64,000 nucleotides of DNA from Brevipalpus yothersi. Taxonomy: Eukaryota > Arthropoda > Arachnida > Trombidiformes > Tenuipalpidae. The DNA lies in the NCBI GenBank assembly GCA_003956705.1, contig QZCP01000778.1, forward strand, positions 376,331 through 440,330, in the 5' to 3' direction. Every line of letters starts with the position of its first letter. Position 1 is the stretch's first letter. Below are positions 12,133 to 25,792 of the stretch, piece by piece. The position numbers and the translations under genes are program-made. A model generated the notes under the pieces. It ran no database searches and was not told where the DNA came from. It saw nothing but the letters and a program-made list of their open reading frames with translations.

Positions 12133-13512
12133 CTATAATTGCAGCTCTTTAAAATTTGGAGGTGGAGCAGATGAAAAATACAGATTCACATGATCTTCAG
12201 TAACCTCTTCCAAGCGATCTGGTTTCCATTTGGGATTTTTGTCCTTATCGATGAGTTGAGCTCGAACACCTTCGAAGAAATCGTGCTGATACATCATCTG
12301 AGAAGCTATTCTGTACTCCATCTTCAAACAATCGGGTAGAGACATCTTTGCACCCTCATGAAATGCTTTGAATGTTATCTTCAAACTAGTTGGAGACATT
12401 TTACTCAAGATTTCCAGCTGCTGTTTGGCCCAATCTGATTGATCTTTCTTTAAGTTATCGAAAATCTGTTCGACACTTTCTGCAGCTCCAAAAGCTGCAT
12501 TTATCCTTCCTATATATTGTTTCAGTGAGAATTCTTTCTTAAAATCTGCTTCCCATTGTTCTTGATATCTTGTCAGAAGAGCATCGATTCCCTTAAGGTC
12601 TATGGAACGAAAAGAGATGTTTGAAATGCTTAAACAGTTACACATTATTTCAACAATTAAAACAGTTGTATTACCTGGCTTTTGCATTCTGAGCAGATCT
12701 TTTTCGAGTTCATCAAGTCTTTCGGAACAAACAAAGTGAGTGGCAATACCGGCTTTGAATAAGTCTCTACCTTGGAGGCGATTACCTGTCAAGGCTAAAA
12801 AGAGACCTAATTTTCCTGGCAAACGAGGAAGAAAGTGGCTTCCACCAACATCGGGAAAAAATCCAATGGCAGTTTCAGGCATAGCAAACACTGCTTTCTC
12901 AGTAACAACTCGATAAGCTCCATGAATTGATAGGCCAACTCCACCACCCATCACGATACCATTGATGAGTGCAACATAAGGAATAGCCATGGACCCAATC
13001 TGATTATTTAATCGATATTCTTCTCGAAAAAAATCCAAACCAGCTGGTGAACCAACCCCACTTTGTGCAATAGCTTTAGCGAGAGCAAGAATTCAATGAA
13101 TAAGTTTTACTTTTCACGCTATCAATCATCTAGTGTGATAAAAGAAAAGCTTTACGTTATACTGTCACACTAGACAAGAATCAAGATCAATCTATGAAGT
13201 CTTGAAAATCTTATCTAATCGATAATTTATCACCTGAGCATTTGAGATGGTGATGATAAAGTGATTCAAATAATTCCAATGTATCAATCACTAACCTTTG
13301 ATATCTCCACCTGCACAGAATGCTTTATCACCGGTACCTTTAATGATCACCATCTTCATTTCACTGTCCATATCCCATTTTCTGAGTTGAGGATACAACT
13401 TTCTGGTCATCGTCAAGTTGAGAGCATTCAATTGTTTGGGTCGATTGAGTATGATAACACCCTTGTTACCATCTTTAGTCAAGATTATCTCTTCTTCTTC
13501 TGAAGACATCAT
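12133..13512 (-). CDS. HIBCH: 3-hydroxyisobutyryl-CoA hydrolase, mitochondrial
   Basis: Exons 13296-13512, 12675-13073 and 12133-12599 give 360 residues from the Met-Met start. The enzyme hydrolyses 3-hydroxyisobutyryl-CoA in valine catabolism. It belongs to the enoyl-CoA hydratase/crotonase fold. Visible family signatures are LNRPKQLNALN, the oxyanion-hole segment GDKAFCAGGDIK, GIVMGGGVGLS, MPETAIGFFPDVGG, MSPTSLKIT and LIDKDKNPKWKP. In-frame codons continue upstream of the Met-Met for about 25 residues (… NTLYPIGRRMMSS) and resemble the human leader in spacing. A short 5' exon supplying the mitochondrial presequence is therefore likely, but I cannot place its ATG. The gene is divergent from IDH3A. 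Confidence 0.95.
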
Positions 13513-14728
13513 TCGTCTACCAATTGGATATAATGTATTCCAGCTGGTATGCTTATTACAGGGAAGTAATCTAATGAGAATTGAGACAGATCAGCGAAAG
13601 AGAGAGAGAGAACAAAAAAGTTGGCATCAATACATGGTCACAATGAAAAGGCAACAAAATTATCAAACACAGTTATGAATAAAAATATTAATCATGTCGA
13701 TGATGAGATGCAGATCAGGTGAAAATGAGTAGCAAAAAAAAGAATGACGCCAACACTAGACGTTTCTCTCTCAAGAGTATCGGCAAGGTTGACTTTTTTT
13801 CCTCCTCTTCTCAACACTCTCTCCAGCCACAACAACATACCATCAGTATCTTATCGAACTTTGATGACAAACACACAAATAAATTCAGTCATCATCATTG
13901 ATCATCAAAAAAAATCAACATTCACCGCATCAGTCGAATCAGGCGAAAAAAGTAAAGACAGAGAGAGAATAAAATCACTTCAGCTTTTTACCTTCTTATG
14001 CATATATTGGCCATGATGATGATACCGAATCACCGAATACAACAGTCAATTCAACTAGATTATGAGTGTGTGTGTGTAAACCAAAAGTTATTTAATATTA
14101 ACAATAATATATAATCGTGTAACAATTGATTGAACTCATATACACACACACACACACCGAAATGCAGCTCATATGATCTACTACCGTTGATCATCAACGT
14201 AAAATGTAAACACATACACAGTTTCTCATGTTTCTCACTCTTGAGCAGAGTCTAGAGTCTAGTAAAAAAAATTGCCTTCATCTTCTCTTTCTCTCTCTCT
14301 CTCTTTTCCCTTCTATCTTCTCTCTCTTCTTCTCTCTGTATTCCGGTGTGTTGTGTGTATTGTGTGTGTGTGTATCTTCATCTTTCTATCCTCATCTTAT
14401 TATCTGTTGTGGAGGTCTTCTGCTAAAATTGATTTACCATTCATACATAACGGTTGAACGGTGATTAATTATTTTGCCGGATATTCATCACCATACATCA
14501 CCACACACACCTTAGTATTGACATCGATTTTGCTCTTGTATTTGGGAGAGAGAAAGAGATAGAGAAAGCTTAATTGTGATCATCTTATTGGCGTGACCAT
14601 CATACAGCAAAACATCTTATTCTTATTATTACTTCACCTTTATTCTTATTCTTCTTTCTTCCTTTATATATTCGACTCTTTAATCATTTGGAGAGAGATT
14701 CACTTCTCATCATTAAATCACAATCATC
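13513..14728. promoter_or_regulatory. Divergent intergenic region HIBCH / IDH3A
   Basis: About 1.2 kb separating the two head-to-head mitochondrial enzyme genes. It contains short AC/GT runs (14063-14077, 14141-14156) and a CT-rich tract around 14282-14338. It must contain both promoters and probably an unplaced first exon of HIBCH. No TATA box is convincing. Confidence 0.45.
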
Positions 14729-16860
14729 ATGAATTGCGTGTATCGAACTTTGGTAAGCAAAATTATCATCATAAATTTACTTATTCCTCTTTTTGGTCTC
14801 TTTACCACCAACACATACACACACTTACACACCTATGCTCTTAAGTAGTCTTGACATTATTTATCATATAAATATACAATGGTATCGATATTAATTGATT
14901 GTTGATTGTTGTCCTCTAGAAATGCTCTCTACTTTCGGTGGCTCGCCGGTCAATTCAATTCAATGGTATTCATGGTGCTAAGTCAAGTAGTACCACGGTC
15001 ACATTGATACCAGGAGATGGTATTGGACCGGAAATATCTCGCTCTGTTCAGGATATTTTTGAAGCAGCTAAGGTGAGATGATTTAATTAATGTTCTACTT
15101 TGCTTACTTTTTTTGTACTGCATTGATGGCTATTCTCACCTTTGTTCAATCTGAATTCAGAATGTAGTATGGAAAAATACCCACACTATCAATGGATTTG
15201 TTCTTGCAATATTTTTTGATTTACACTGGAAAAGTGAATAGTTCATTGACTGATGCAATCTTACCAATCGGCATGCGAACGTTCTACACATAGAATTGAT
15301 GGTCGTAAACCTAAATCATTTTATCAGTATTCTACTAATACTATTGATGATGATTTTTTTCTAAATCATTTGCTAAAATCTATTGCAAATTATCTTCCAT
15401 TTCGTAACATTATTAATATTTTACGCTACTGATTTCATTAATAGGTCCCTATTGAATGGGAAATTGTTGATGTTACTCCAGTTCGATATCCAGATGGAAA
15501 ATTTGGAATACCAACCAAAGCTATCGAGTCATTTCTGAAAAACAAGATCGGATTAAAAGGACCTCTAGCCACACCAATTGGTAAAGGACATCGATCACTT
15601 AATTTGGAAATAAGAAAGTAAGTGAATCTAGTCGAAATAAGATTTAATATATATTCTTACTCATCATTCACATTTTTTTGTAGAGTTTTTTCATTGTACG
15701 CTAATGTGAGACCATGTCGATCAATCGAAGGTTATCAAACACTATATGATAATGTAGATGTGGTTACAATTAGAGAGAATACTGAAGGAGAATACAGTGG
15801 AATTGAACATGAGGTGAGATACACGAAAAACGATTCTTATACTTTGATGAAAAGCTTGTAATTTCCATACTTTATGCAACATTTCGATTAAAACTTTCTT
15901 TTTTCTCACTTCAGATTGTTTCAGGAGTTGTTCAGAGTATCAAATTGATCACAGAACCAGCCAGTCGTCGAGTAGCTGAATATGCATTTGATTATGCTAA
16001 ATCAAATGGTCGCAAAACTATAACTGCCGTACATAAAGCTAATATAATGTGAGTCCTTTTTATCCTAATTCTAATTCTATTGATCCTCTGAACAAATCGT
16101 TCTTATTTCTTATTTCTTGAAAACTATGCTAATTTCATCTAGGCGTCTTTCTGATGGTCTCTTTCTTCAATGCTGCCGAGAAGTAGCAGAAAAACATCCA
16201 GGTATAAAATATAAGGAAATGTACTTGGACACCGTTTGCCTGAATGTAAGTTTTTCTGAACTTCGAAGCTTTCATACATAAAAATCAATGATTCTTCCTT
16301 TTTCCAGATGGTGCAAGATCCCTCACAATTTGACGTTCTGGTGATGCCAAATCTCTATGGTGATATTCTCAGCGATCTTTGCGCTGGTCTAGTCGGTGGA
16401 TTGGGTCTTACTCCCAGTGGAAACATTGGAAAAGATGGTGCAGTTTTTGAATCCGTAAGTTTGATCTAGCTTTCCTTTCCGATCTCATTTCATCCTTTTA
16501 GGGACGTTTGATTGACATTTGACATCGTTTGATCGGGTTGATCGCCTAGTTTTCGTTTTCAGAATTCTCAATGCTTCCCTCTCAAATTCAGAATTTGATT
16601 TAACGGTAGTTTTGTTTACTTGTCACATCCAGGTTCACGGAACTGCTCCAGATATCGCTGGTCAAGACAAAGCTAATCCTACTGCATTACTTCTTAGTGC
16701 GGTAATGATGCTTCGGTACATGAATCTCACAGAACATGCGAAAAACATCGAAGAAGCTTGCCTATCAGTCATAAAGGAGGGTAAAAAATTAACTGCCGAT
16801 CTGGGTGGTAACGCAAAATGCTCAGAATTTACAAGAGAAATTTGCTCTAGACTAGGTTGA
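14729..16860 (+). CDS. IDH3A: Isocitrate dehydrogenase [NAD] subunit alpha, mitochondrial
   Basis: Eight exons: 14729-14752, 14920-15072, 15445-15617, 15684-15813, 15915-16048, 16143-16245, 16308-16454, 16633-16860. They encode 363 residues (human 366). The first 30 residues are basic and free of acids (KCSLLSVARRSIQF), a mitochondrial targeting peptide. Then come TLIPGDGIGPEIS, IRENTEGEYSGIEH, the VHKANIMRLSDGLF catalytic/metal region, MYLDTVCLNMVQDPSQFD, LYGDILSDLCAGLVGGLG and HGTAPDIAGQDKANPTA, all hallmark motifs of the NAD-dependent enzyme. The alpha subunit carries the catalytic site of the heteromeric TCA-cycle enzyme that converts isocitrate to 2-oxoglutarate. All splice sites are canonical and the gene looks intact. 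Confidence 0.98.
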
Positions 16861-19574
16861 AGATAAAAACATAAATTCCAATGAAATGTACGTTGCAAGT
16901 GTGGAGAGAAAGCTTTTTTCTTTTTGACAGGGTAAAAGAAAAACTCTGCCTAGTTTCAAGACCTCAATCAAAATAGTTCTTACTGAAATCACACTCTTAC
17001 CAATTGTAAGATAGGTCCTATTCATCATCATGCCTCTAACGCTTCTCAGATACTTTGCTTCAGTTTTTTGTCAAAAACTCATTATTCTCGTTTGTCGAGT
17101 TAAAATCTCATTCGTTTGAGATCAAATTCTGGAATGTCAAGTTCCTCTGTTACTTGTAACCAACAAGTTGGAATCACAATAGCTTTAATAAACTTAATAT
17201 TTATTGAGCTTGGACAGCTTTAACCTATTCTCCATTACATATGGTCACAATTAGCGAGTAGTTAGTAGTTTTTCCAGTTCTCAAATGATCTAGGCGAAGA
17301 TATTCTTGTTTATTAGATATATATTTTAGATACTGAGTTCTTCAAACTACCTTGGTTCGCGAAGGCTCGAGCTTGTTCTTGTCGAGGAGCCATGGTTTTG
17401 ATCGAATGCAAAGGCCTCATGATTGCTTGTTGCTCACGCAAACTTTTAACCTTTTCATAGAATTTTCTTGATCTTTTTGCTTGAAAAATTATTGTGCAAA
17501 TACTTGAAAATTCGAACTCTTCTCTCCAATGGAGTGGATCGTTAATTATTTCACCGATATTTTTACATTCATAATCACTCTTAAAACTTTTACCTATGAT
17601 GATATATTCTCCCAACTCAGTTTTTGGATAGAAAAATTTGATTAGCTCGATGTGTACTCGATGGGTGGGAAAAGAATTTGCTCTAGTCGAAAAATCGAAT
17701 CAGCTCAGGAATTGCTGATAAAATTCATCTCTCAAGGTGAAACACTGACAAACCATTGATGACTTTGTATAAATTGCAATCGAAAATGAGAACTAGGGAC
17801 TAGGTAATTTGTACCCCATTCCACAAATCATCTTATGATATTATATCAGAAAAAAATACATACTCAAGGTGCTAATTTTTTTGGAGTCTCCCAAAAATAA
17901 AGGGACCAAAAGCCTCAAAAAATTCATTCATACACCATTTTTGAAAATTGTTTTCGTCGAATTACCCCAATTTGAATGATTATACCTGTTTACCAATCAT
18001 ACCAATTGATTTATCTACCTGAACTGGTTCCTTTGTACTCCCAATCACAAGTCCAGTGTCCAGAACTAATTAGCAGATGATCAAAAGATTGACCTTGACC
18101 CAGAGCTTCCCAAATAAAATGAGTCTAACGAATCTCCTTCACACTTAAAAGATACATTCTCAAGTGTTTGTGTATTTTTTTTGATCAATTTCTTCTCTCT
18201 CAGCCTCTCTCTTGACATGAGCCAAGGATAATGTCAGCAGGAGAGAACAAGGCTGATGATGAATCTGTATTCATGATGAAACCAGATTCTTCAGCTTCAT
18301 TTGATGAGAATTCGAACAGATCGATGCTCTAGATCAAGGTTTGCTTACAAACTTTTCAAATTCCGAAAAAATGTCATCTACTTTATAATTGACTCTGCTC
18401 CACCATTGAGAATGATTCATTTGATGCATTTCTCATTCCTGGACCATTTAAGGCTTGCAATGTGTGTGTAGACTAAATCGTGTGAATATTTTTCTTTTCG
18501 ATTAAAACATCTTTCCTCAAATTTCTTTTGAGAAGAAAAAATTTGCCCTTCAAATATCTTGTTTTGATATCCACACAAGCAGTATCAACATCTCCATTTT
18601 TTCTATCAATAAATGAAATACACAGCCATTGCATTGGAAAATGAAACAAAAACAATTTTGATCCAAGACCATTGCAAATGATATGTCCGAAAAATACTCA
18701 TAAATGTCATAATATGAGATAATATACTTATATACACATTATACAAGTGATGAGATTCTGCTTAACCCTTTCTCCTTGGAGGACCTTTGCATTTGTCCTA
18801 GATGAGTTGGGAATAATCTAAGGAAAGTATTTTTTTTCTATAGTTTTTCCATGGAATTATTTCATTTCATGTCAAAACGGAAAAGAATATTCAGGCGAAA
18901 CCCTCGAATTTCTTTGCACAAAGCAACTTCATTGCCCATTTTCTTGAGCCAAGCTCTTGAGCTCCAATATTCGGACATGAGAACTGGTCTCGTGTGTCTT
19001 CAATCGGGAAGAACATGAGATTTTTCATTCAAAATAATCAAGTACACAACTATACAGTGGGATCACCACTTTTTATTCCGAATCTTATCATACGCCTTCC
19101 GTGTACACGTGAAATATCATAGATCTTTGCAAAAGTCTAAGCTTAACGGATTAAATCACTGACACTATGTACTGTTACTACTATGGGCGAGCTTAATCAC
19201 AGAGGAAACTGAAGTAAGTATCCATGATACATAAGCTTGTAGATCATGAATAAATGTAGAAGACCGAGAAGAATAGAATCAAGTTGGAAGAGAGATGATT
19301 TCACTCCATATTTTATCAACTTGATTAATTAATTGTCTTGATGTTTTTTTTCGTTTTTATTTGATCATTTGATCATAGAATTTGTTTTCCATTTTTCTGA
19401 GGTCTTTCGAGTTTCCAAGAATCGGAAATGGGAAAAAAATTTTGACAGAAGATGAATATCGATTTTACTCAATACAATTCGATGACATAAGTATTTTAGT
19501 CCTTTTTTGCTTTGCCTTATGGATTCGATTTTGGGCATAATTTCAATAACACTACATCAATCTGGATCAATGGT

Positions 19575-19576
<2 letters not shown>

Positions 19577-19614
<38 letters not shown>
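19577..19614. repeat. (GA)n microsatellite
   Basis: Perfect AG run of about 38 bases. Confidence 0.95.
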
Positions 19615-19617
<3 letters not shown>

Positions 19618-20255
19618 AATGTCTTCACGATCTCAAGTCAATGAAATGCCTAGGGCAATGTTATATGTGTTATGTATCAAAAATGAGAAAAAAACTTCGT
19701 TTTCGCGGCCTTGAAATATCATTTCCAATCTTTTTTTTGTCCATGATATGAACAAAATTTGGAACTGAAAATTTTGCTCCCCTTCAATTACCACTGAGGT
19801 GTTGATAAGCATGTATGGGAGTTAATTAATTTATCAAATTTGATTCACTCAATTGAAGTCTCTCATCCGAGCTGACACTTCAATATGACCATACAAAATG
19901 AATACATGTGGGCTAAGTATTTCTCTTCTATATCTCTCTCCACACCATATATCATTTGAATGGAAACCCAGCACAATTGTCATTCTCAAGTGTAACTGCA
20001 CGATTAATCGGCAAGCTCAGCAAGTGAAAGTGAAACAACTATTTTGGGTACTCAATAAATGGTTAGAAGAGGCATCATCAGTCAAGCATCATCCAAGAAA
20101 TCATTCTCATTCAATAAACCCATTCATTCGCCCACCCAAAATCCACTCTTCTACTCACTTTCACCATCGATTGTCTTCCTCATCCTATCATATTCACTTT
20201 TACTTCACTTTTACTTCATTATTACCAATATTAGGCGAAAATAAGTTAGCATTGA

Positions 20256-20258
<3 letters not shown>

Positions 20259-20320
<62 letters not shown>

Positions 20321-20347
20321 TCTCTTTCTTTCTTTCTTTCTTTTTCT
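20259..20347. repeat. (TC)n grading into (TTTC)n
   Basis: TC run to about 20312, then CTTT/TTTC units. Confidence 0.93.
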
Positions 20348-22221
20348 CTTGTCTGATCAAGTCTCCACATGCATGTATCATCGATCCAATATCTTCTTCC
20401 GATCTCAATCGAGATGACAATTGAGGCAGCCGGAAAACTCAAGTCATTCATGTTTCCAACGTGTTTATTTTTTTTTACTATCATCTCTCATCTTCGTTCT
20501 GCTACTCTTTTTTTTCTTGAGAATAAGAAGAAAATGAATTGAATCACTTGAAAGCTGCTAATGTTAGAGCTGATGACGGTATTGGATGCTACCTTCGTTG
20601 ACATCGAATAAAAATTCAGCTTGAAAATAGTAGCATCGAACTTGGAACTTTTCCCTGAACTCTATTGGCATACTAACAGACACACACACACACATTTATC
20701 GTGATCACATCCTCAATCTCTCCCTCTCAAGCCCGAAAATCTTATTTTAGTGGCTCGTGTTTCAACATGAGCTACTGATACTTCAAATTCGCTGCTTTGA
20801 CAGCAAAATATGAACAAATTAGTGGATCACATGAGGTGTCCCCGCATATATATAAACGGTTTACCTCTTCCAATCCCAGAGAGATAGAAAGAGAGAAAGA
20901 GAGAGATAACTGAATAACCTGACCAGAAACGTGCACGAAAATAGAAAGCAGCAATAGTATAGTATAGTAGCACAGTTCCTGACGATCTCATAAACTTTAG
21001 AGAAAGAGTGATCATCAAAATGAACAAGAGTTGATGATGATCAGTGGCTGACCAACAAGTGGTCAGAATGTGATCTAGTCTCTCATAAACATGTATACCA
21101 CATGCTCTGTGGTGTATGTGTCATTATCCAGCTGATTGGATCGATAAGATTTTCAGCTCTGTTTTTTTATATATCTCTCTCTCTCAACTACATTCCCAGC
21201 AACAACAATCTATCTCGACAACGTAAACGTGATCCGAGAGAAAATATTGCATGAAAAATATATTCACCATTTAGGGAAGAGGCATGCAAAGGTGATTGGT
21301 TTTTTTCCAATCAACCAGTAGAGAATAAAAAGAAGAAGAAAAAAAAATTGAGGAATTTGTGAAAAAAGGCGAAAGAATTTTCGTGCGAAAAGTTCTTGCT
21401 GAGAACAAGTAATATTGAACATAGAATCAATGGGAAAGACTGATGGTGATGATGGGAAGAACATGATAACGAATCGGTTTGATACGCTGTTTAGTATGAT
21501 ATGACAAGCATCAAAGATTGAATCGATATGTGGCAAGGTATTCCCAAAACTTTGTGGGGTGTCCATCTTTGCTTCAAGAAATGAAAAGTAAATGACAATC
21601 TTACTCCCCAATCATCATCATATAAGATTGAAAAGAATTCTTTTTCAACGTTACAGGGAAAAGGTATATACACATGTACAGATGGTATAGTGAATTTTTC
21701 CATTGTCATAAGTTGTGATCGCATGTGAAACCTATACACACACACAAAAAGAAAAGATCATTGCCATTAATTATGGATTGGAATTTTTCTGGGAAAAAAG
21801 CACGTTTTTGTCAAATTTTTTCATCTATCAGAGTATATAACATGTATTTTGTGTACGCTTATAAAACGATATTTGATTGTTTCCAGTGGGATTTTGTCCA
21901 GATTCATTGGATATTTTCCACTTGGGAAAAAGGCTCATCGAATTCAAGTTCAATATCATTGGGCTTTGATGATGGTACAGTGGATTGATCATTCTTGAAC
22001 ATTTACTCTTCATGATGACCACACTCACCACGATTATTAGATGGACAAAAAGCACGATAAGACTTGGACTGGTTCCCTGGAAGAGATAGTGATTAGAGGA
22101 GAGAGAGAGAGCGAGAGTAAATTCGAATTAACCCCAAACGATGGACCCTGAAATTCATGTCTTTTACCAATCGATTATCGCTGATGTCCACAATCACATC
22201 TACAAAATATATACGTCTTTT

Positions 22222-22225
<4 letters not shown>

Positions 22226-22255
<30 letters not shown>
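22226..22255. repeat. (GA)n microsatellite
   Basis: Perfect GA run of about 30 bases. Confidence 0.93.
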
Positions 22256-22259
<4 letters not shown>

Positions 22260-22927
22260 AAATCATCAAAATGATCATGAAATGGGAATGGTGTATGTCC
22301 ACGAAACGAGGAGCGTTTCAGAACGGTTAGTCTGGCATTGATGGTACTTTGAAGATTCTTGGTTGTTTATCATGTAGACCTTGAGGAAACACCATCAACT
22401 CGAACTGCTACTTTATCCATTCTATTTATTTCATGCTTGATAATACTTTCTTCTTCGTTTTCCTCTCCTCCTCCTATATCAAATGTAGCCTCTCTTTGCA
22501 TTCCATTTTACTTTTCTTCCCATTTAATTGGTCACCTTCATGGCTATTATCAGGTAAACATTTAAACTCAGATACATTCTCATGTCCAATTTTGTACACT
22601 TCTCTTTCTCACCGTTTGCAGTCCTCTTTGCATGCAATGTATATATTTATGCTATTTTCAACAATATCACAGTACCCAGACATTAGGTTTTTGTATGTGT
22701 TTCCATAGATCATGGCTGGTTAAGCCAACTGGTGATGAGTCTTCTCCACATAAGTGATTCTGTCAGATGAAATCATCCAGACTACTACACTGTACTATCA
22801 ACTGGGCCCAGCATTCACGAATTATTACAGTCAAAAGTAGAGCCATTTGAGAGACTCTTGTTGATGGTGTTGAAGGCGTTGAATTATGCAAAAATTTCAT
22901 TCTCTATTCACATTAGAAAGTAGGAGA

Positions 22928-22930
<3 letters not shown>

Positions 22931-22963
<33 letters not shown>
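22931..22963. repeat. (GA)n microsatellite
   Basis: Perfect AG run of about 33 bases. Confidence 0.93.
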
Positions 22964-22966
<3 letters not shown>

Positions 22967-24173
22967 AATGTGAGTGTTATTATTCTTTGACTCTGATGAA
23001 TAATCATAAATTGTAGCCTCCATTCGTATTCGGTTTGATGAAGAATAGCGTAAGTAGAAAAAGAAAACATAGTCAACGTGTTCTGAGAATTTATTCTAAT
23101 TTCCGAAGAAGGAATGAGAGGGAGGATAAAAATGACCCAAGAAAAAGGAGAGAGAGAGATAAATTTTTTTCAATCTCAAAAAACAAATTACTTGATGCAC
23201 TTTAATTACTCTTATATCATGTTACAATGGTGTGTTAGTGTGGATACATTAAAAGTGAACAGGAAATCTTGTTGTATCCTCCAGACTGGATGTAAGATGC
23301 CAGATTGTATGAAGAGCAACAAGCGAATATATATTTTCATGCCCACTAATATTACCACTCATGTAGGAATCGAGTCGATCCACCACCACAATGAATAATA
23401 TTAAGTGGAAAAGATAATCTAATAAGCAAAAAAACATGATATGTAACATGTTTGAATGGCAAAAAGAAAATTTATCAAATGTTCTCTAGTCACGATTAGC
23501 TTTCCGGAAATGCTTTTCTTTTCTTTTCTTACCAAATTTGAATGCATTTTTCATCCGAAAAACTTCAAATTCATTTGCTCCAAAATTACCTGATATTTTG
23601 TTCAGCTTATTTTTTCTTTTTTCTCTTCAAAAAAATTATCTAATACCGTCTAATGTATGTAGATCCTAATCTTCGATTAGATTCGGTTTGGCAAAATGGT
23701 GGATAAAGTAGAGGAAATAATGTTTGAACCGTTGGCATTTGAATTGATTTCCTAAGAGTTGAGGAATAAAGTTTCAATTTGATCATAACATTCTACAATC
23801 GTGCCTATTTTGGACTCTCGGACAAGGAAGATGATCATTCCAGAAAGAGATTGGATGCCATTCTTATCTCATCATCAATAGATTCAGATTTTCAAATCAA
23901 ATTCGTGTCCAGGAAGGCTCACCATCGCAATCATCAGATCCATAGGATCAGTTTCTTGAACAAAATCGTAACATATCTTTTACAATTGTTACATGTATCA
24001 TGAATTGTCCTAAGCAACAGTATGATACAATAGAGTTCAGATTGAATTCTTTTCAATGTCAAGAATAAGTTTGTCTAACCTTTCATAAGCCATGTGAGAT
24101 CTTCTAACAATCAGATGAATATGAGCTCAATACAATAGTAAGAAGAATAGGAAAGTAGAAAACTTTTTCCCAA

Positions 24174-24178
<5 letters not shown>

Positions 24179-24236
<58 letters not shown>
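24179..24236. repeat. (TC)n microsatellite
   Basis: Perfect CT run of about 58 bases. Confidence 0.95.
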
Positions 24237-24240
<4 letters not shown>

Positions 24241-24564
24241 GAGAAATTATATGTATCAGTTTTCGTTCTACTTCCATTTTCAATCACTTTCATCATGATG
24301 ATCAATCCTACACACAGCACACATTCGACATGATATAACGATATGAAAACATCCTTCAATATCCGTTCAATGTTATTCCTACTCTTTGCCTGGGTTTTCT
24401 CCATCCTTTTCTCTGTTTCGCTCGACAACATCATCCATTTTTTTATAGCCACTCTCTGATGTCCATGTAGCGCCAAAAGGATTACACTATGTTTTGTCAC
24501 TTTTTTCACCATCATAATCATTAGATTCACTCATTTCGCAATAAACTTCTGATGATGAGAACTA

Positions 24565-24600
24565 AGAGAGAGAGAGAGAGAGGGAGAGAGAGAGAGAGAG
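24565..24600. repeat. (GA)n microsatellite, one interruption
   Basis: AG run broken by a single GGG. Confidence 0.92.
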
Positions 24601-25065
24601 AAATATCAGGAAAGAGGAACTGAATCAAAGGATTGATGATGAGAGGAGCCAATCAAAATCAGGTGAAGCTTAAAGATTTTCAGCAATCTGATTTTGATCT
24701 TTATTCGGTAAGATTTGATCAATTCTGATAGTAATCATGATAGGCTCCACACTCAATCGATCAAACTACCTTCTTCCTATTGAACGACGATCAATAGAAA
24801 ATCGAATACACACCATATCATGCTGTGATATCGAACTATCTCTCTCTTTCTTACTCTCTCTTTCATACATAATTATATAATTGTACGATCACTACCTGCA
24901 ATATGATTGAATTCATCCTGGAAACTTTCATCATCATTGAAGATACAATATGATCATGATGATACAAAGACTTTTCGTGAATCGTTATGCTACTGTATTT
25001 CGTTTTGGTGTACAATTTCTTTTCTATGGATCAAATTGAATGCAGTTTTTCATTGTCAAGACCAT

Positions 25066-25069
<4 letters not shown>

Positions 25070-25108
<39 letters not shown>
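25070..25108. repeat. (GA)n microsatellite
   Basis: AG run of about 39 bases. Confidence 0.93.
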
Positions 25109-25112
<4 letters not shown>

Positions 25113-25288
25113 AATAAAAGATGATAATAATAGTTTTTCCATGAGCTTGTCTGTTCATTGAAAAAATATTCTTTCTCTTTCCTCAATGTCAACTCTTCGT
25201 AGACATACGTAAAATCATGACAATCATCGGTGAATGTAGCCAAGATGATTATCATGATGATAACGGCGATGACTCTTGACTGTCTTCT

Positions 25289-25292
<4 letters not shown>

Positions 25293-25333
<41 letters not shown>

Positions 25334-25722
25334 NNNNNNNNNNNNNNNNNNNNNNNNNNNNNNNNNNNNNNNNNNNNNNNNNNNNNNNNNNNNNNNNNNN
25401 NNNNNNNNNNNNNNNNNNNNNNNNNNNNNNNNNNNNNNNNNNNNNNNNNNNNNNNNNNNNNNNNNNNNNNNNNNNNNNNNNNNNNNNNNNNNNNNNNNNN
25501 NNNNNNNNNNNNNNNNNNNNNNNNNNNNNNNNNNNNNNNNNNNNNNNNNNNNNNNNNNNNNNNNNNNNNNNNNNNNNNNNNNNNNNNNNNNNNNNNNNNN
25601 NNNNNNNNNNNNNNNNNNNNNNNNNNNNNNNNNNNNNNNNNNNNNNNNNNNNNNNNNNNNNNNNNNNNNNNNNNNNNNNNNNNNNNNNNNNNNNNNNNNN
25701 NNNNNNNNNNNNNNNNNNNNNN

Positions 25723-25786
<64 letters not shown>
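25293..25786. repeat. (TC)n array containing an assembly gap
   Basis: TC repeats run from 25293 to 25333 and again from 25723 to 25786, with N between. The same phase of the same dinucleotide on both sides suggests a single long array that sequencing or assembly could not bridge. Confidence 0.85.
25334..25722. other. Assembly gap (389 N)
   Basis: Run of undetermined bases. Its true length is unknown. Confidence 1.

Positions 25787-25792
<6 letters not shown>

Noticed and set aside
17313..17615. 100-codon minus-strand frame with protein-like composition (RKFYEKVKSLREQQAIM)
   Set aside because: Begins with TTG rather than ATG, no family recognised, no clear splice partners. Could be a fragment but is not supportable.
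20200..20484. Frames of Ser-Leu or Arg-Glu repeats here and at other GA/TC arrays
   Set aside because: Direct translation of dinucleotide microsatellites, not genes.
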